Assembly (NCBI RefSeq): GCF_002207865.1
Contig: NZ_BDQM01000005.1
Location: 1 to 64,000, forward strand
DNA length: 64,000 bases
Direction of reading: 5' to 3'
From: Colwellia marinimaniae
GTDB taxonomy: Bacteria; Pseudomonadota; Gammaproteobacteria; Enterobacterales; Alteromonadaceae
Shown here: positions 25,018 through 35,145 of the stretch, piece by piece
Numbering within the stretch: position 1 is the first letter of the stretch
Layout of the letters: each line of letters opens with the position of its first letter
Position numbers and translations under genes: made by a program
Notes under the pieces: generated by a model
Told to the model about the DNA's origin: nothing
The model's database searches: none
What the model saw: the letters and a program-made list of their open reading frames with translations, nothing else

Positions 25018-26997
25018 TTAACTAATTAATTGCTTAACACTTAATTTCTTTGCCGCTAATTCATCATAATGAATAGGTAAAAAAATATCAAATTTACTGC
25101 CTTGACCTACCTTTGAGCTGACCTCAATACGGCCATGATGATCTTCAATAATAGACCTGACAATATGAAGCCCTAAACCTGTGCCCTTACCCACTGGCTT
25201 AGTGGTAAAAAAGGGGTCAAAAATATTTTTCAAGTTCTCTTGGCTAATACCAGCGCCATCATCTTCGAAACGGACATTAATTTCTTGTTCAACGACATGT
25301 GACGAAATACAAATACAGCCTTTAGTTTCAATGGCATGAGAGGCATTTACCAATATATTAATAAACACTTGTAATAACTTTTGCGGAAACCCGATAACAT
25401 TAACATTGGCTGCAAGGTCTTTGCTTATTTCAACTTTGTATTTAAGCTCATTAGCGACTAAGGTAAGGCTTTTTTCAATTAATTCATCAATGGCTATCGC
25501 TTCAGGAAGTTTTTCGTCAATATGAGCATAATTACCTAAATCTGTGATGATTTTACTGACTCTGGCAGCTCCTTCCAACGTTGAAGCGATTAAAGGTTCA
25601 ATATCCTCAAGAATAAAATCTAAATCCTCTCGTTGATATAACTCTTGTGCAGCTTTTTTATTAGCAGAATTTTTAGTTAGATCTACATTTGTTAATGCTA
25701 TATAAGCAAGCAGTGGCTTAAAATAGTCATTAAGTACATCCAAATTACTGCGAATATAACCAACGGGGTTATTAATTTCATGAGCTATACCTGCAGATAG
25801 TTGGCCAATAGAGGCAAGCTTTTCTGCCTGTATTAACTGTTCATTTAATGAAGACAAGGCCTTTTGGCTATGTTTTCTTTCATTAATATCATTTAAGGTG
25901 ATTAAATAATTAATGGCTCCCATAATAACTATTTTCCGGCCGGTAAATTCAATATGTGGATTTTCAAAACCGGGGGCAAGTAAAGATTCTTCCATATTTT
26001 TTAACGCTATATCCTTATCGAACTGACCATCTAAGGTTGCCAAAGCAGGGACAAAATTAGCTACTGGTTTATCGATGATATGCTCTTTATCTCTTAGTAA
26101 TAATTTTTCAGTTTCTATATTGCACTCTTTTATCAGCCCTTGTTCGTCTACTAAGAGTACCGAACAAGGTATGGTATCCATAATGATATTGGCTTTGTCA
26201 TTTGCTCGAATAACATTGCAGCGCTCTTGCTCTGCTCGCTGTTTTTCAATGGTAATATGTTGAGTAAACTGCTGAATAGCAATTGATAAGTCAATTATTT
26301 CAGTGGCAGCCCTCGTTTGTATAAACTCAACACTAGCCCCTGCGGATGTCCGCTGCAGAGCTAAGGCGGTAATATTTTCAATGGGCTTTACTATGTATTT
26401 ACTAAAGAAACTGACCGTGCATAAAATAAAACCTAAATAGAGAGAAACCACCAAAAATGACAGTTTAGTAAAGTTGCTTTTAGATCTCTTAGCCTGCTCA
26501 CTCCAGAAATGATTATCACGCATAACTTGAGCCGATAATTGCTCTAAGTTACTGACATACATTGTTGTTATCTGGTCAGAGTCAGCAATCCTAGCTTGCC
26601 AATAGGTGTTTTTTCGTCTTGAAATCTGGGAGAATAAATTGACAATAACATCATTTTGTTCAGTCGCGACAATGAGTTTTAACACCAGATCATTACCGTC
26701 CTTATTGACTAGTTTTCCTTTAACACTCATCAGGGTTTGCCTGAGTTGTGCTGATTGCTCATTAATCCCTTTTGCTAAATACGTTTGCCGACCAGAAAAG
26801 AGTAAATCTTGTGTGGTTAGCCAAAGCTGCGACATAGTAAATACATGCTCAATGGTTTGTACTAATAAACGTGACTGATAATGTATCCGTGATATCTGCT
26901 CAACCTTTTGGTATTGATGCCAAAGGCTGGCAAAAATAACTACTCCAGAAAGTAACGTCGATATTGCTAATAGCAGATTATAATTAGAAATTTTCAT
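25018..26997 (-). CDS. Membrane sensor histidine kinase with PAS domain
   Basis: This 659-residue kinase has an N-terminal membrane helix (LLLAISTLLSGVVIFASLW), a ~150-residue periplasmic helical sensor, a second helix (LSFLVVSLYLGFILCTVSFF, ~178-197) and a linker. A PAS domain (~265-370, IPCSVLLVDEQGLIKECN) follows, then the phospho-acceptor His in AGIAHEINNPVGYI and an ATPase domain with N-box INILVNASHAIE, G1 DDGAGI, F-box DPFFTTK and G2 GKGTGLGL. All catalytic boxes are intact. It is the last gene of an operon that begins with a response regulator. Confidence 0.93.
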   Translation of the reverse strand: MKISNYNLLLAISTLLSGVVIFASLWHQYQKVEQISRIHYQSRLLVQTIEHVFTMSQLWLTTQDLLFSGRQTYLAKGINEQSAQLRQTLMSVKGKLVNKDGNDLVLKLIVATEQNDVIVNLFSQISRRKNTYWQARIADSDQITTMYVSNLEQLSAQVMRDNHFWSEQAKRSKSNFTKLSFLVVSLYLGFILCTVSFFSKYIVKPIENITALALQRTSAGASVEFIQTRAATEIIDLSIAIQQFTQHITIEKQRAEQERCNVIRANDKANIIMDTIPCSVLLVDEQGLIKECNIETEKLLLRDKEHIIDKPVANFVPALATLDGQFDKDIALKNMEESLLAPGFENPHIEFTGRKIVIMGAINYLITLNDINERKHSQKALSSLNEQLIQAEKLASIGQLSAGIAHEINNPVGYIRSNLDVLNDYFKPLLAYIALTNVDLTKNSANKKAAQELYQREDLDFILEDIEPLIASTLEGAARVSKIITDLGNYAHIDEKLPEAIAIDELIEKSLTLVANELKYKVEISKDLAANVNVIGFPQKLLQVFINILVNASHAIETKGCICISSHVVEQEINVRFEDDGAGISQENLKNIFDPFFTTKPVGKGTGLGLHIVRSIIEDHHGRIEVSSKVGQGSKFDIFLPIHYDELAAKKLSVKQLIS

Positions 26998-27045
26998 AAT
27001 TAATTCGCCATTTTTTTGTCAGGGATATGAAAAGCGTTACCATAA

Positions 27046-27654
27046 CTATAGCTTTGCCAATTCATCTCCCCATAATATTTCAGTGAGTAACAGGGTTTTC
27101 AATGCACACCTTAATACCACATTGGCTAACTCAGCCGCACCTTGGGCATGACTCAATACGCTTGGCTTCGCCGTAATACCATCAGCACTTAATTGTTGCT
27201 TCAATTCTTGATAATTTTTGCCAATAAAAATGTCCTTAAAATCGCTATGTTGAGCAATTTTCTTTTTAGGACTGCGACAGCGTTGAAAAACAAAGTCTCT
27301 TATTCTTAAGTCTTTATCAATTGCCCACACTATTTCTACCAAGCCCCAAGCACTTTGCTCTGATCTTACATGGACATAACCTAGAACCTCCTGACCTTTC
27401 ATCGCGATATACAAGGTATGTCGACCGAGTTCACTAAAGTGTAAGTCATTACTGGGCAGTGCAATTTGCACTTGCGCCCGAATATTATCATCGACCGTTT
27501 TAACAATTGAAAGCTGATTAGTTTTTTGTGGATAAAGCTGTGCTATTTGCGCAACGGGATCACGTAAGGAGCAGTAAGCGACTGCATTAACATTGCCAGG
27601 TAGCAATAGCAGCATAGCTAAAGTCAGTATTAAGATGATAAAGCGTATGGTCAT
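27046..27654 (-). CDS. Exported FMN-binding-like protein
   Basis: The 202-residue product has a signal peptide (IILILTLAMLLLLPGNVNA) and a mature part resembling FMN_bind/RnfG domains: GYVHVRSEQSAWGLVEIVWAI, RIRDFVFQRCRSPKKK, then AQGAAELANVVLRCALKTLL where RnfG-type proteins carry the flavin-attachment S-G-A-T-x-T. That threonine site is missing, so covalent flavin binding is doubtful. It lies one base after the outer-membrane barrel gene and 48 bases before the kinase, suggesting a periplasmic link between them. The family call is tentative. Confidence 0.6.
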   Translation of the reverse strand: MTIRFIILILTLAMLLLLPGNVNAVAYCSLRDPVAQIAQLYPQKTNQLSIVKTVDDNIRAQVQIALPSNDLHFSELGRHTLYIAMKGQEVLGYVHVRSEQSAWGLVEIVWAIDKDLRIRDFVFQRCRSPKKKIAQHSDFKDIFIGKNYQELKQQLSADGITAKPSVLSHAQGAAELANVVLRCALKTLLLTEILWGDELAKL

Positions 27655-27655
27655 A

Positions 27656-28657
27656 TCAGTACCTAACCCTTATTTGAACTCTAGCCAATTGCTGTTTTTT
27701 ACCACTTGCTGGGCTGTTAATTTGTTTTACGCCAGACATACTTAACTCTAACTGGTTATTAAATTGATAACTAAAGCCAATATTTACTAACTTATCCGTA
27801 CTTGCGTGATCTGTTCTAGCTCTAATAATGAACTGGCTATATAATTTTAATTGCTCATTTATTGAGGTTTTGTTTAGCTCAACTAGGCTGTATTTTTCTT
27901 TTTGCCAGCCCTGGTGCTGATTATTATCTTCACCTAGGGCTAACTCCCCTAATATCCCCCATGTTCCCCAATAGTATTGCCAATCAATGGCTAACCTTTT
28001 TCGTGAAACCTCATCAATCTTGCCATCAAAAAAAGACAAGCCAAGGACAAAGTCTAGATGACTTAATGAGCCTATTCTCCCAGTGAGGGCGTATGAGCCA
28101 GCAAGCGATTTTGCCTGATCTTTCCCCCCTAGGGTGTAACTAACGTTATATTCTATTTGTCTTAGTACTTTGTTAAAGCTAAGCCCCCAATCCAACTTTG
28201 TGCCTAAATTTTTTCCATGATAGTAATCAAGTAAGCGGCCATTGGTATCAATGTTTTCTTCTAAGCCAAAAGGTAAGGTAAAATGCCCTACTCGAACATT
28301 AGGCAGCCAATTGGGCCCAGCAGTATAATTGAGGTGCGCCTCTCTAATAATAAACTCACTATCATCTTTCGAACTAAATAAGAACGGCACTGGCATATGG
28401 TTTACTAACTTGGTGAAATACACCTGTCCTACACCATAACCAATATCCCCAGAAGAATTAGTAAAAACTTTATGAGTATCAATGCCTAAAGCATAAATAG
28501 CACTGGTATTATCTAAGGCTTTATTATCATTCAACCGAGCACTGCCATCGATGCTCCATCTGAGATTTTTGCTGAAATTGCCATAACAAGACTCTGAAAC
28601 AAACACGAAGACAACGCTGATAAAGACTAGTGAAAAAATATAAAGCCAAGGTTTCAT
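27656..28657 (-). CDS. Outer-membrane beta-barrel protein (porin-like)
   Basis: From the internal ATG at 28657 (MKPWLYIFSLVFISVVFVFVS) the product has a signal peptide, then alternating-residue strands throughout and a C-terminal strand ending in RVRY, the usual outer-membrane barrel end. Strings such as VRVGHFTLPFGLEENI are typical of phosphate-selective and related porins. The open frame extends upstream to 28696. It lies between a response regulator and the FMN-binding-like gene in one operon. The transported solute is unknown. Confidence 0.75.
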   Translation of the reverse strand: MKPWLYIFSLVFISVVFVFVSESCYGNFSKNLRWSIDGSARLNDNKALDNTSAIYALGIDTHKVFTNSSGDIGYGVGQVYFTKLVNHMPVPFLFSSKDDSEFIIREAHLNYTAGPNWLPNVRVGHFTLPFGLEENIDTNGRLLDYYHGKNLGTKLDWGLSFNKVLRQIEYNVSYTLGGKDQAKSLAGSYALTGRIGSLSHLDFVLGLSFFDGKIDEVSRKRLAIDWQYYWGTWGILGELALGEDNNQHQGWQKEKYSLVELNKTSINEQLKLYSQFIIRARTDHASTDKLVNIGFSYQFNNQLELSMSGVKQINSPASGKKQQLARVQIRVRY

Positions 28658-28710
28658 TATTCCCCCTACGGGTAAAGTAAGTCTTACCAGTAACATATAT
28701 AAATAAACCT

Positions 28711-29565
28711 TTATAAATTGACCGCCAACCTATTAAGGACTAATTCTCCAGTACAGACAGAAGCCGCTAATGAATATTCGGCATTGATAATTAAATCATC
28801 GGTAAGTGTATCTTCTAAGTTGGCGATACCTATATTAGGGCGTAACAGGCGAGGACTTTTTTGAGCTAACCAAATGATACGTTTGGCAAGTAAAACGGCA
28901 TCATCGGCACAGGTTTCAATCAGTAAAATAGCAAAGGTATGCTCAGCCCACTTTATCAAAGGATCAGATGCTCGGCGCTTTAGTAGCGTTATCACTTCCA
29001 AGTCTCGGCTTTTAACCCCTTGCTTGTCATCTATTGAGTCAATTTTTACTAAGAGAAAACTTAACGGGTGTTGATAACGCTTAGCTCTGGCAATTTCATA
29101 ATTTAGCCAACTTTCGACAAAGTAGTTTTTCGATAACACGCCATCACTTTCAGCATAGGAGACAGTTCCCATAGCACCTTGTTTAAATAAGCCTCTTTCA
29201 ATACGAATAAGTAAGGTTTTTATATCAAAGGGCTTTATGACGTAATCATCTGCGCCCGAGAGTAAACCGGCACTTTCCTCCGCTATTTCACAGGTCAGCA
29301 TAATGATCATGGTGGCGGCAAATTTGCTATCACTCCTTAAAATACGGCAGGCTTTTAACCCGTCCATGACTGGCATACGTATATCCATAATAATTAAATC
29401 CGGAGGGAATCTATGTGCTAACGCTATCGCTTCTTCACCATTAGCGGCCTCGCTAATAGAGACTCGTTGATTGCCTTTATTAAATTGACGGTGAATACCC
29501 CTTTTCAAGGTCTCTCTAACACCAGCTTCATCATCAACAATGAGGACACTTTTTTCGCATAACAT
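28711..29565 (-). CDS. Response regulator with degenerate GGDEF-like output domain
   Basis: The frame opens at 29682, but ATG 29565 is preceded by a strong AAGGAGAG and begins directly with a receiver domain (MLCEKSVLIVDDEAG). D61 in DLIIMDIRMPVMDG is the phospho-acceptor, and the Lys loop is present (ADDYVIKPFD). The C-terminal ~160 residues follow the GGDEF fold (YEIARAKRYQHPLSFLLVKID ... KWAEHTFAILLI), but the GGEEF signature is lost, so cyclase activity is not expected. It heads the operon ending in the sensor kinase. Confidence 0.85.
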   Translation of the reverse strand: MLCEKSVLIVDDEAGVRETLKRGIHRQFNKGNQRVSISEAANGEEAIALAHRFPPDLIIMDIRMPVMDGLKACRILRSDSKFAATMIIMLTCEIAEESAGLLSGADDYVIKPFDIKTLLIRIERGLFKQGAMGTVSYAESDGVLSKNYFVESWLNYEIARAKRYQHPLSFLLVKIDSIDDKQGVKSRDLEVITLLKRRASDPLIKWAEHTFAILLIETCADDAVLLAKRIIWLAQKSPRLLRPNIGIANLEDTLTDDLIINAEYSLAASVCTGELVLNRLAVNL

Positions 29566-30013
29566 ACGCTCTCCTTGCCCGGTAAATATAAAAGTAAGAA
29601 ATAAATAGCCGCTTGCTCTTTGGCATAAAGCCGCATAAACACTAAGTAATAATTGAAGTGCAATTGATGTACCAGACATCAAAATAACACCGAAGTTTTT
29701 TAAAGCCCTTAGTGCTCTAGGTCATGGTAAGAGTTGGTGTTTTTAGCAAGGTAATGAAGTGGTAATGGGGTATTATCAAAATGACAGTATTTGCAAAATG
29801 CAACGCAGGGAAATAATAGCTCGGTTGGCAAGTCTTAGCTTGATATCAAATAAGGTATTATTGGTTAAAGGGTTATGAAACATACCTAAAAAGCCAATAT
29901 GCTACTGGCTTGAACTTATGCCCAATAAAGAAGAGTCTATTTGGTTTGTTTATCACAAAGAATTAAAGCACAGCGTCCGTATTCAGTGCTGTTATCAGTT
30001 TTTAAAAGCGGCA
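29566..30013. other. Intergenic, no gene seen
   Basis: These 448 bases separate the response-regulator start from the end of the amidotransferase gene. They should hold the promoter of the signalling operon. I see no gene, strong hairpin or recognisable operator. Confidence 0.4.
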
Positions 30014-30727
30014 CTATCTGGCAATAACCTGCTGTATAAAATTAATAAGCCAGCGCATGACTAATTCCCCATCGCCTTGTTGTGACAATGACTGAAGACC
30101 CTGAGTGAAGTTTTTCTCAGCAATAATAGTTTTTCGGTTTTGCATTATCGCCTTAGCATAAGCTCGGCTAAATTCAGGGTGACCTTGTAAACCAATAAAA
30201 TTATTGCCCACTTGTATCATGGCATAAGGACAAAAGTCATTAGCCATTAATACTTCAGCGTCAGCTGGTAACTGCTCTACTTGCTCTTGATGGCTAACCA
30301 CGAGTTTAATTTGTTTTTTATGCGGTTGCATCCAAGGTTTATGGCAGTGTACTTTTGTTGTCGCCACGCCCACGCCCCAACCTTTAGCAGAGTAAGCAAC
30401 TTTACCGCCCAGTATTTTGGCTATAAGTTGATGGCCAAAACATATACCGACAAAGGGCTTCCCCCCGACAAACAATTGCCAAACAAAACGCTCTAACCTA
30501 GTAATCCAAGGTAAGTCATCATTTACACTGGCTTTGCTACCACTAGTCATATAAGCATCACAAACATCAATATTGTCAGGGAATTCGCCATCAACAACCC
30601 AATAATAATGCAATTCAATGGTACTATCACATTGGCTTAACAACTGAGTAAACATATGGTCAAGGTCAGCAAATTCCTCTTGCAGCGCAGGTTGCACATG
30701 GTCACAAAGCAAAATCCCTAACTTCAT
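30014..30727 (-). CDS. Class I glutamine amidotransferase-like hydrolase
   Basis: This 237-residue stand-alone GATase-1 protein has nucleophile C96 in GICFGHQL, H183 and E185 in LQGHPEFS. Such free-standing proteins include gamma-glutamyl hydrolases acting on gamma-glutamyl-amine or -amino-acid conjugates. It is the last gene of a row with a glutamine-synthetase-like ligase, an aldehyde dehydrogenase and an alcohol dehydrogenase. Removing the glutamyl tag at the end of that pathway is therefore the natural guess. The activity is inferred. Confidence 0.88.
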   Translation of the reverse strand: MKLGILLCDHVQPALQEEFADLDHMFTQLLSQCDSTIELHYYWVVDGEFPDNIDVCDAYMTSGSKASVNDDLPWITRLERFVWQLFVGGKPFVGICFGHQLIAKILGGKVAYSAKGWGVGVATTKVHCHKPWMQPHKKQIKLVVSHQEQVEQLPADAEVLMANDFCPYAMIQVGNNFIGLQGHPEFSRAYAKAIMQNRKTIIAEKNFTQGLQSLSQQGDGELVMRWLINFIQQVIAR

Positions 30728-30805
30728 AATAATACCCCCTCATTAGCATGCAATATCAGCCCATATCAACTCAATAACAATGTTATAGCAAAAATAACTA
30801 ACTCG

Positions 30806-32029
30806 TTAACACTCTCCGTGCACTGCTTTTTTGAATATATCGCTATATTGCTGAGCGCTAAAGGCGATAGGGTTGCCGCTGGCACTAGGGTCATTAAATG
30901 CCATCATGCCAATTTCATCGGCTCTGCGGGTATCTATGGCTATTTCTTGCAATGAATGAGGAATAGCTAGTTGTTTTCTCAAGGCTAAAATCCAATAAAA
31001 AAAACCGTCAAATGTTTGCTGCTCAAGGGCTAAATAACGGCTTAGTCGAGTGATTTTTTTTGCTATAACCTTTTTATTTGCTTTGAGTACATAAGGCATC
31101 AATATGGCATTAAGTAAACCATGATGACTATCATAAAGTGCCCCAAGGGGATGTGCTAAGGCGTGCATAGCGCCAAGACCGCGCTGAAAAGCTGTTGCTC
31201 CCATAGTGGCAGCGGCCATCACCTGTGCTCGTGCCTCGAGATCATGGCCATTAGCCGTCGCTCTAGGTAAATACTCTTTTATTAAGCGGATGGCCTCAAG
31301 AGCAATACCTGCCGCCATGGGATGAAAAGAAGGGGCACAATACGCTTCCAGCGCGTGCGATAATGCGTCCATGCCAGTGGCAGCGGTTAACCCAGCAGGT
31401 AAACTAACCGTCAGCTGGGCATCTAAAATCACAATATCCGGTAACATTGCCGGGTGAAAAATAATACGCTTAATATGCGCTTGCTCATCGGTGATAACCG
31501 ATGCACGCCCTACTTCAGCGCCTGTTCCCGATGTGGTTGGGATAGCAATGACTTTCGCCATTTTATCTGTGTTTACTCGGTGAAAATTGCTCCCTGAATC
31601 TTCAAAGTCCCATAAGGGTCTCGTTTGACCAGCCATGAGCGCGATTGCTTTGCCGGCATCTAGGGCTGAGCCACCGCCAAATGCTATAACCCCATCGTGC
31701 TTGCCGTGCAAAAAGGCAGTAACACCATCGGTTATATTTTTCTCGCAGGGGTTAGTTTTAATGGCAGAAAAAACCTGACAGTGAATACCTTGTCCAGCAA
31801 GATGTGACACCGCTTGTTTTACCATTGGCAGTGCCGCCAAGTCAGCATCTGTGACCAGTAAAGGCGCGTTAAAACTAAGTTCCTGACACGCTGAGGGTAA
31901 TTCATTGATGCGGCCAATGCCGGCACGAATCGAGGTAGGATAATGCCAATTTCCATAAAATTGCTTCAGCTTTGTCACCGATAACCGCCTTGGTTTTTCA
32001 AGTTGAGTTAAGTCAAATTTACCAGTCAT
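30806..32029 (-). CDS. Iron-containing alcohol dehydrogenase
   Basis: This 407-residue group III (Fe-dependent) alcohol dehydrogenase has an NAD-binding GGGSALDAGKAI (~115), TTSGTGAEVGRASVI, and the metal ligands in MDALSHALEAY, ALAHPLGALYDSHHG. It would oxidise a primary alcohol to the aldehyde with NAD+. The start overlaps the upstream aldehyde dehydrogenase stop as TAATG, so both steps are probably made together. The substrate may be a gamma-glutamyl amino alcohol, judging from the neighbours. Confidence 0.93.
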   Translation of the reverse strand: MTGKFDLTQLEKPRRLSVTKLKQFYGNWHYPTSIRAGIGRINELPSACQELSFNAPLLVTDADLAALPMVKQAVSHLAGQGIHCQVFSAIKTNPCEKNITDGVTAFLHGKHDGVIAFGGGSALDAGKAIALMAGQTRPLWDFEDSGSNFHRVNTDKMAKVIAIPTTSGTGAEVGRASVITDEQAHIKRIIFHPAMLPDIVILDAQLTVSLPAGLTAATGMDALSHALEAYCAPSFHPMAAGIALEAIRLIKEYLPRATANGHDLEARAQVMAAATMGATAFQRGLGAMHALAHPLGALYDSHHGLLNAILMPYVLKANKKVIAKKITRLSRYLALEQQTFDGFFYWILALRKQLAIPHSLQEIAIDTRRADEIGMMAFNDPSASGNPIAFSAQQYSDIFKKAVHGEC

Positions 32030-33426
32030 TATTCACTGTTAGTCATTTTAATATGAAATGATTTAGCTCGGCTAAGGGCCTGATAACCTAAGCTAGATAA
32101 GGTACAGCCTCGCCCTGAATTTTTAACCCCAGTCCAGGGTAAAGCTGGGTCGAGGTAATCACAGCGATTAATAAAAAAGGTGCCGGTAGCTAATTGTTCA
32201 CCCAGAGCGATGCCTTGCTTAATATTGCGAGTAAAGACGGTCGAGGTTAAACCAAACATTGAGTCATTTATCAAGCTAACGGCCTGTTGATCATCGCTCA
32301 CTTTCATAATGCCAACCACAGGGCCAAAACTTTCCTCCGTCATTAGTGACATACTGTGGTCAACGTTGGTTAACACTTGCGGCGCGAGATAAGCACTACC
32401 TGGCTTATCTAAGGGAAAGTGATGACTGGCAAGGTGTGTTTTGGCGCCAGCAGCAAGTGCTTCGGTTATTTGCTGACGAACAAAGTCCGCATTGGCAGCG
32501 TTAACCAAGGGCCCAAGTGTGGTGGCTAGTTCATCCGGCCGCCCTAACTTATAGTCCTGTACTAAGGCGACTAATTGCTCAACAAAGTCATCATAGACCT
32601 CGCTGTGCACATAAATGCGTTCAATAGCGCAACAAGATTGCCCTGAGTTAAAAAAAGCACCATCAAGGCAACTTGCCACCGCCTCAGCTATATCAGCATC
32701 TGCTCGAACATACGCAGCGTCTTTGCCACCTAACTCTAAACCCACACCAATAAAACGGCCACTGGCGGCGCGTTCGACCATTTCACCGCCGGCCACTGAG
32801 CCAGTAAAAGCAACGTATTTAATTAGCGGCTGGCGAATAAGATTTTCGGTCTCATCATGACTTAAGAATAGATTTTGAAAGATGCCCTCGGGTAAGCCCG
32901 CTTGCGTAAAAGCGTTAGCAAATTGCTCACCGCATAAGGGGGTTTGCGCCGAATGTTTTAGCAGGACACTATTTCCCGCCATAATGGCTGGCACGATAGA
33001 ATTAATCGCCGTTAAGTACGGATAGTTCCACGGGGCAATAATAAAAACAACACCTAAGGGTTCGCGTTTAATGTAGCGTATAAAACCCGGTTTTTTGGTT
33101 AATTTTATATCTGCTAGGGCATTTTGTGCCTCGGTTATCATAAAGCGAGCACGCTCGGCCATACCACTTACTTCACCCTGGCCATAACGAATGGGCCGTC
33201 CCATCATCCAACATAACTGCTCGGCAATTTCATCGGCTTTACTGAGCAAGATATCGACCATGGCATGACAAATAACCGCCCGCTGTGCTAGTGAGCTTTG
33301 TCGCCACCTAATTTGTGCGCTATTAGCAAGTGTCAAAGCCCGTTGGACCTCAGCCTGAGTAGCCAATTCACGCTCGACATAAATAGCGTCATCTATAGGT
33401 GAACGTGTGGTTTGAATTTTACTCAT
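32029..33426 (-). CDS. Aldehyde dehydrogenase family protein
   Basis: This 465-residue NAD(P)+-dependent aldehyde dehydrogenase shows the cofactor motif FTGSVAGG (~210), catalytic Glu in LELGGKDAAYV and catalytic Cys in NSGQSCCAIERI, plus the C-terminal TFFINRCDYLDPALPWTGVK. It overlaps the alcohol dehydrogenase start by one base. With the alcohol dehydrogenase it would take an alcohol to a carboxylate. It is similar in layout to the succinate-semialdehyde / gamma-glutamyl-aldehyde branch, but the substrate is not proven. Confidence 0.93.
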   Translation of the reverse strand: MSKIQTTRSPIDDAIYVERELATQAEVQRALTLANSAQIRWRQSSLAQRAVICHAMVDILLSKADEIAEQLCWMMGRPIRYGQGEVSGMAERARFMITEAQNALADIKLTKKPGFIRYIKREPLGVVFIIAPWNYPYLTAINSIVPAIMAGNSVLLKHSAQTPLCGEQFANAFTQAGLPEGIFQNLFLSHDETENLIRQPLIKYVAFTGSVAGGEMVERAASGRFIGVGLELGGKDAAYVRADADIAEAVASCLDGAFFNSGQSCCAIERIYVHSEVYDDFVEQLVALVQDYKLGRPDELATTLGPLVNAANADFVRQQITEALAAGAKTHLASHHFPLDKPGSAYLAPQVLTNVDHSMSLMTEESFGPVVGIMKVSDDQQAVSLINDSMFGLTSTVFTRNIKQGIALGEQLATGTFFINRCDYLDPALPWTGVKNSGRGCTLSSLGYQALSRAKSFHIKMTNSE

Positions 33427-33502
33427 AGTGAACTCATAAATTACTCATTACTTATCTACCTAGTAACAACGCTACTGCTAAGTGTGGTTAAATTATTTCA
33501 GC

Positions 33503-34873
33503 TTATATAATTTCAAAGTAGCGACTTAACTCCCAATCAGAAACATGCTTACGGTATTCTCGCTCTTCCCATTCCCTACTGGCACTAAAGTGCTCAACAA
33601 AGTCATGACCAAACATGGCTATGGCGGCTTTCGATTGCTTAAACCTAGTCGCCGCTGCAAATAAAGTATTGGGCAGTGCTAATTCTGCTGGATGACTTTG
33701 TTGATAAGCATTGCCCTTAATTTGTGGCAAGGGCTGCAGTTGCTCTTCTATGCCAATTAAGCCCGAAGCTATGGCCGCGGCTAAGGCTAAATAAGGGTTA
33801 GCATCGGCAGCGCCAAGGCGATATTCAATTCGTTGTGATTTTTCTGAGCCAGAAATAACCCGCAGTGCTGTGGTACGATTTTCTACCCCCCAAGTAGCAT
33901 CAAGTGGCGCCCATAAACCAGGAACCATGCGACTATAGCTATTAACTGTCGGAGCAATCATGGCGATAAACTCAGGCATAAAGCGTTGTTGTCCGGCAAG
34001 AAACTGGCGCTGTAATTTACTCATGCCATCCTTATTATCTTGCTGATAAAACACACCATGGCCTTGTGCATCTTTTAATGAGATATGAATATGACCACTT
34101 TGCCCTGGCCAATCTGTCGACCACTTAGCCATAAAAGTAGCCATTAAATTATTACGTTGTGCCCAAACCTTGATAAAGGTTTTAAAAAGCGCGGCTTTAT
34201 CCGCGGCATTAAGTGCTTCATCATGGGCGATTGCGGCTTCTAATACCCCAGGACCTGTCTCTGTGTGTAATCCTTCAAGGGGAAAGTCCATTTGTTCAGC
34301 AAGGGCTAAGATTTGATGATGTAAGTCGGCGTGCACCGAGTTACGGATGATCGAATACCCAAAGCAGTCCGGCGACAGTGGTGTTAAGTTTTTATAATTT
34401 TTTGCTCGAACAGACTCAGGCGTTTCATTAAAAATAAAAAACTCATATTCTAATGCCGCTATCACTGTAAAACCTTGTTCTTTGGCGCGTTCAAGTACTC
34501 GCTTTAGCGTGTTGCGCGGACAAATAGGCGCTGCAGCACCACTAAACTCCGCGATAAATAACAACATATCATCTTCAAAGGGTAAGGCACGGCAGGTTTG
34601 CGGGATAATACGAACAGGTGCATCTGGGAAGCCAGTATGCCAGCCAGTATATTTAACATTATCATAAAGCTGATCTTGACAATCCCAGCCCAAAACGACA
34701 TCACAAAAAGCAAAACCTGAGTCTAATGAGCAGAAGAATTTTTCTTTACTCATGTACTTGCCACGCATAATGCCATCGATATCAAACAAGCCCACTTTCA
34801 CATGGCTAATGCCTCTTTGCTCGACAATTAACTTAGCGTCAGCAATGGTTTTAACTTCTCTTGGTAATAACAT
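33503..34873 (-). CDS. Glutamine-synthetase-like ligase (gamma-glutamyl amine synthetase type)
   Basis: This 456-residue GS-fold ligase has EYEFFIF (~135), GLHTETGPGVLEAAIA, the HIHISL nucleotide/glutamate region and GVENRTTALRVI. Proteins of this branch (PuuA, GlnA4) join glutamate to polyamines or ethanolamine rather than to ammonia. A good ribosome site (GAGGAAAG) precedes the ATG. It is followed by aldehyde dehydrogenase, alcohol dehydrogenase and amidotransferase genes in the same direction, and lacks a PuuB-like amine oxidase. That suggests the amine already carries a hydroxyl group. Confidence 0.9.
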   Translation of the reverse strand: MLLPREVKTIADAKLIVEQRGISHVKVGLFDIDGIMRGKYMSKEKFFCSLDSGFAFCDVVLGWDCQDQLYDNVKYTGWHTGFPDAPVRIIPQTCRALPFEDDMLLFIAEFSGAAAPICPRNTLKRVLERAKEQGFTVIAALEYEFFIFNETPESVRAKNYKNLTPLSPDCFGYSIIRNSVHADLHHQILALAEQMDFPLEGLHTETGPGVLEAAIAHDEALNAADKAALFKTFIKVWAQRNNLMATFMAKWSTDWPGQSGHIHISLKDAQGHGVFYQQDNKDGMSKLQRQFLAGQQRFMPEFIAMIAPTVNSYSRMVPGLWAPLDATWGVENRTTALRVISGSEKSQRIEYRLGAADANPYLALAAAIASGLIGIEEQLQPLPQIKGNAYQQSHPAELALPNTLFAAATRFKQSKAAIAMFGHDFVEHFSASREWEEREYRKHVSDWELSRYFEII

Positions 34874-35069
34874 GCACTTTCCTCTTTAGCGGTATTACCT
34901 TACCTAGAAATCAGCTAGAGATTACCTAGAAATGATCTAGAATATTGATAACTCGAAGGATAATTAAAATTTGTACTTACCTTTACAGTAAAGCTCAACA
35001 AAGGAGATTTTTCAAAATAACTCAATATTGATTGAGTTATTTTCAGAAGAGTACACAACTAAGCAGGCG

Positions 35070-35095
35070 TAAAAAAGCCAGTCGAATGACTGGCT
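35070..35095 (-). terminator. Terminator after the MFS gene
   Basis: AGCCAGTC/GACTGGCT, an 8-bp stem with a 4-base loop, is followed on the minus strand by TTTTTT. It separates the MFS gene from the ligase operon, which therefore needs its own promoter in 34874-35069. Confidence 0.88.
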
Positions 35096-35145
35096 ACTGA
35101 TAGCATGGTATTAATACATGGTACAAATGTATGGTGTAAGTAAGC

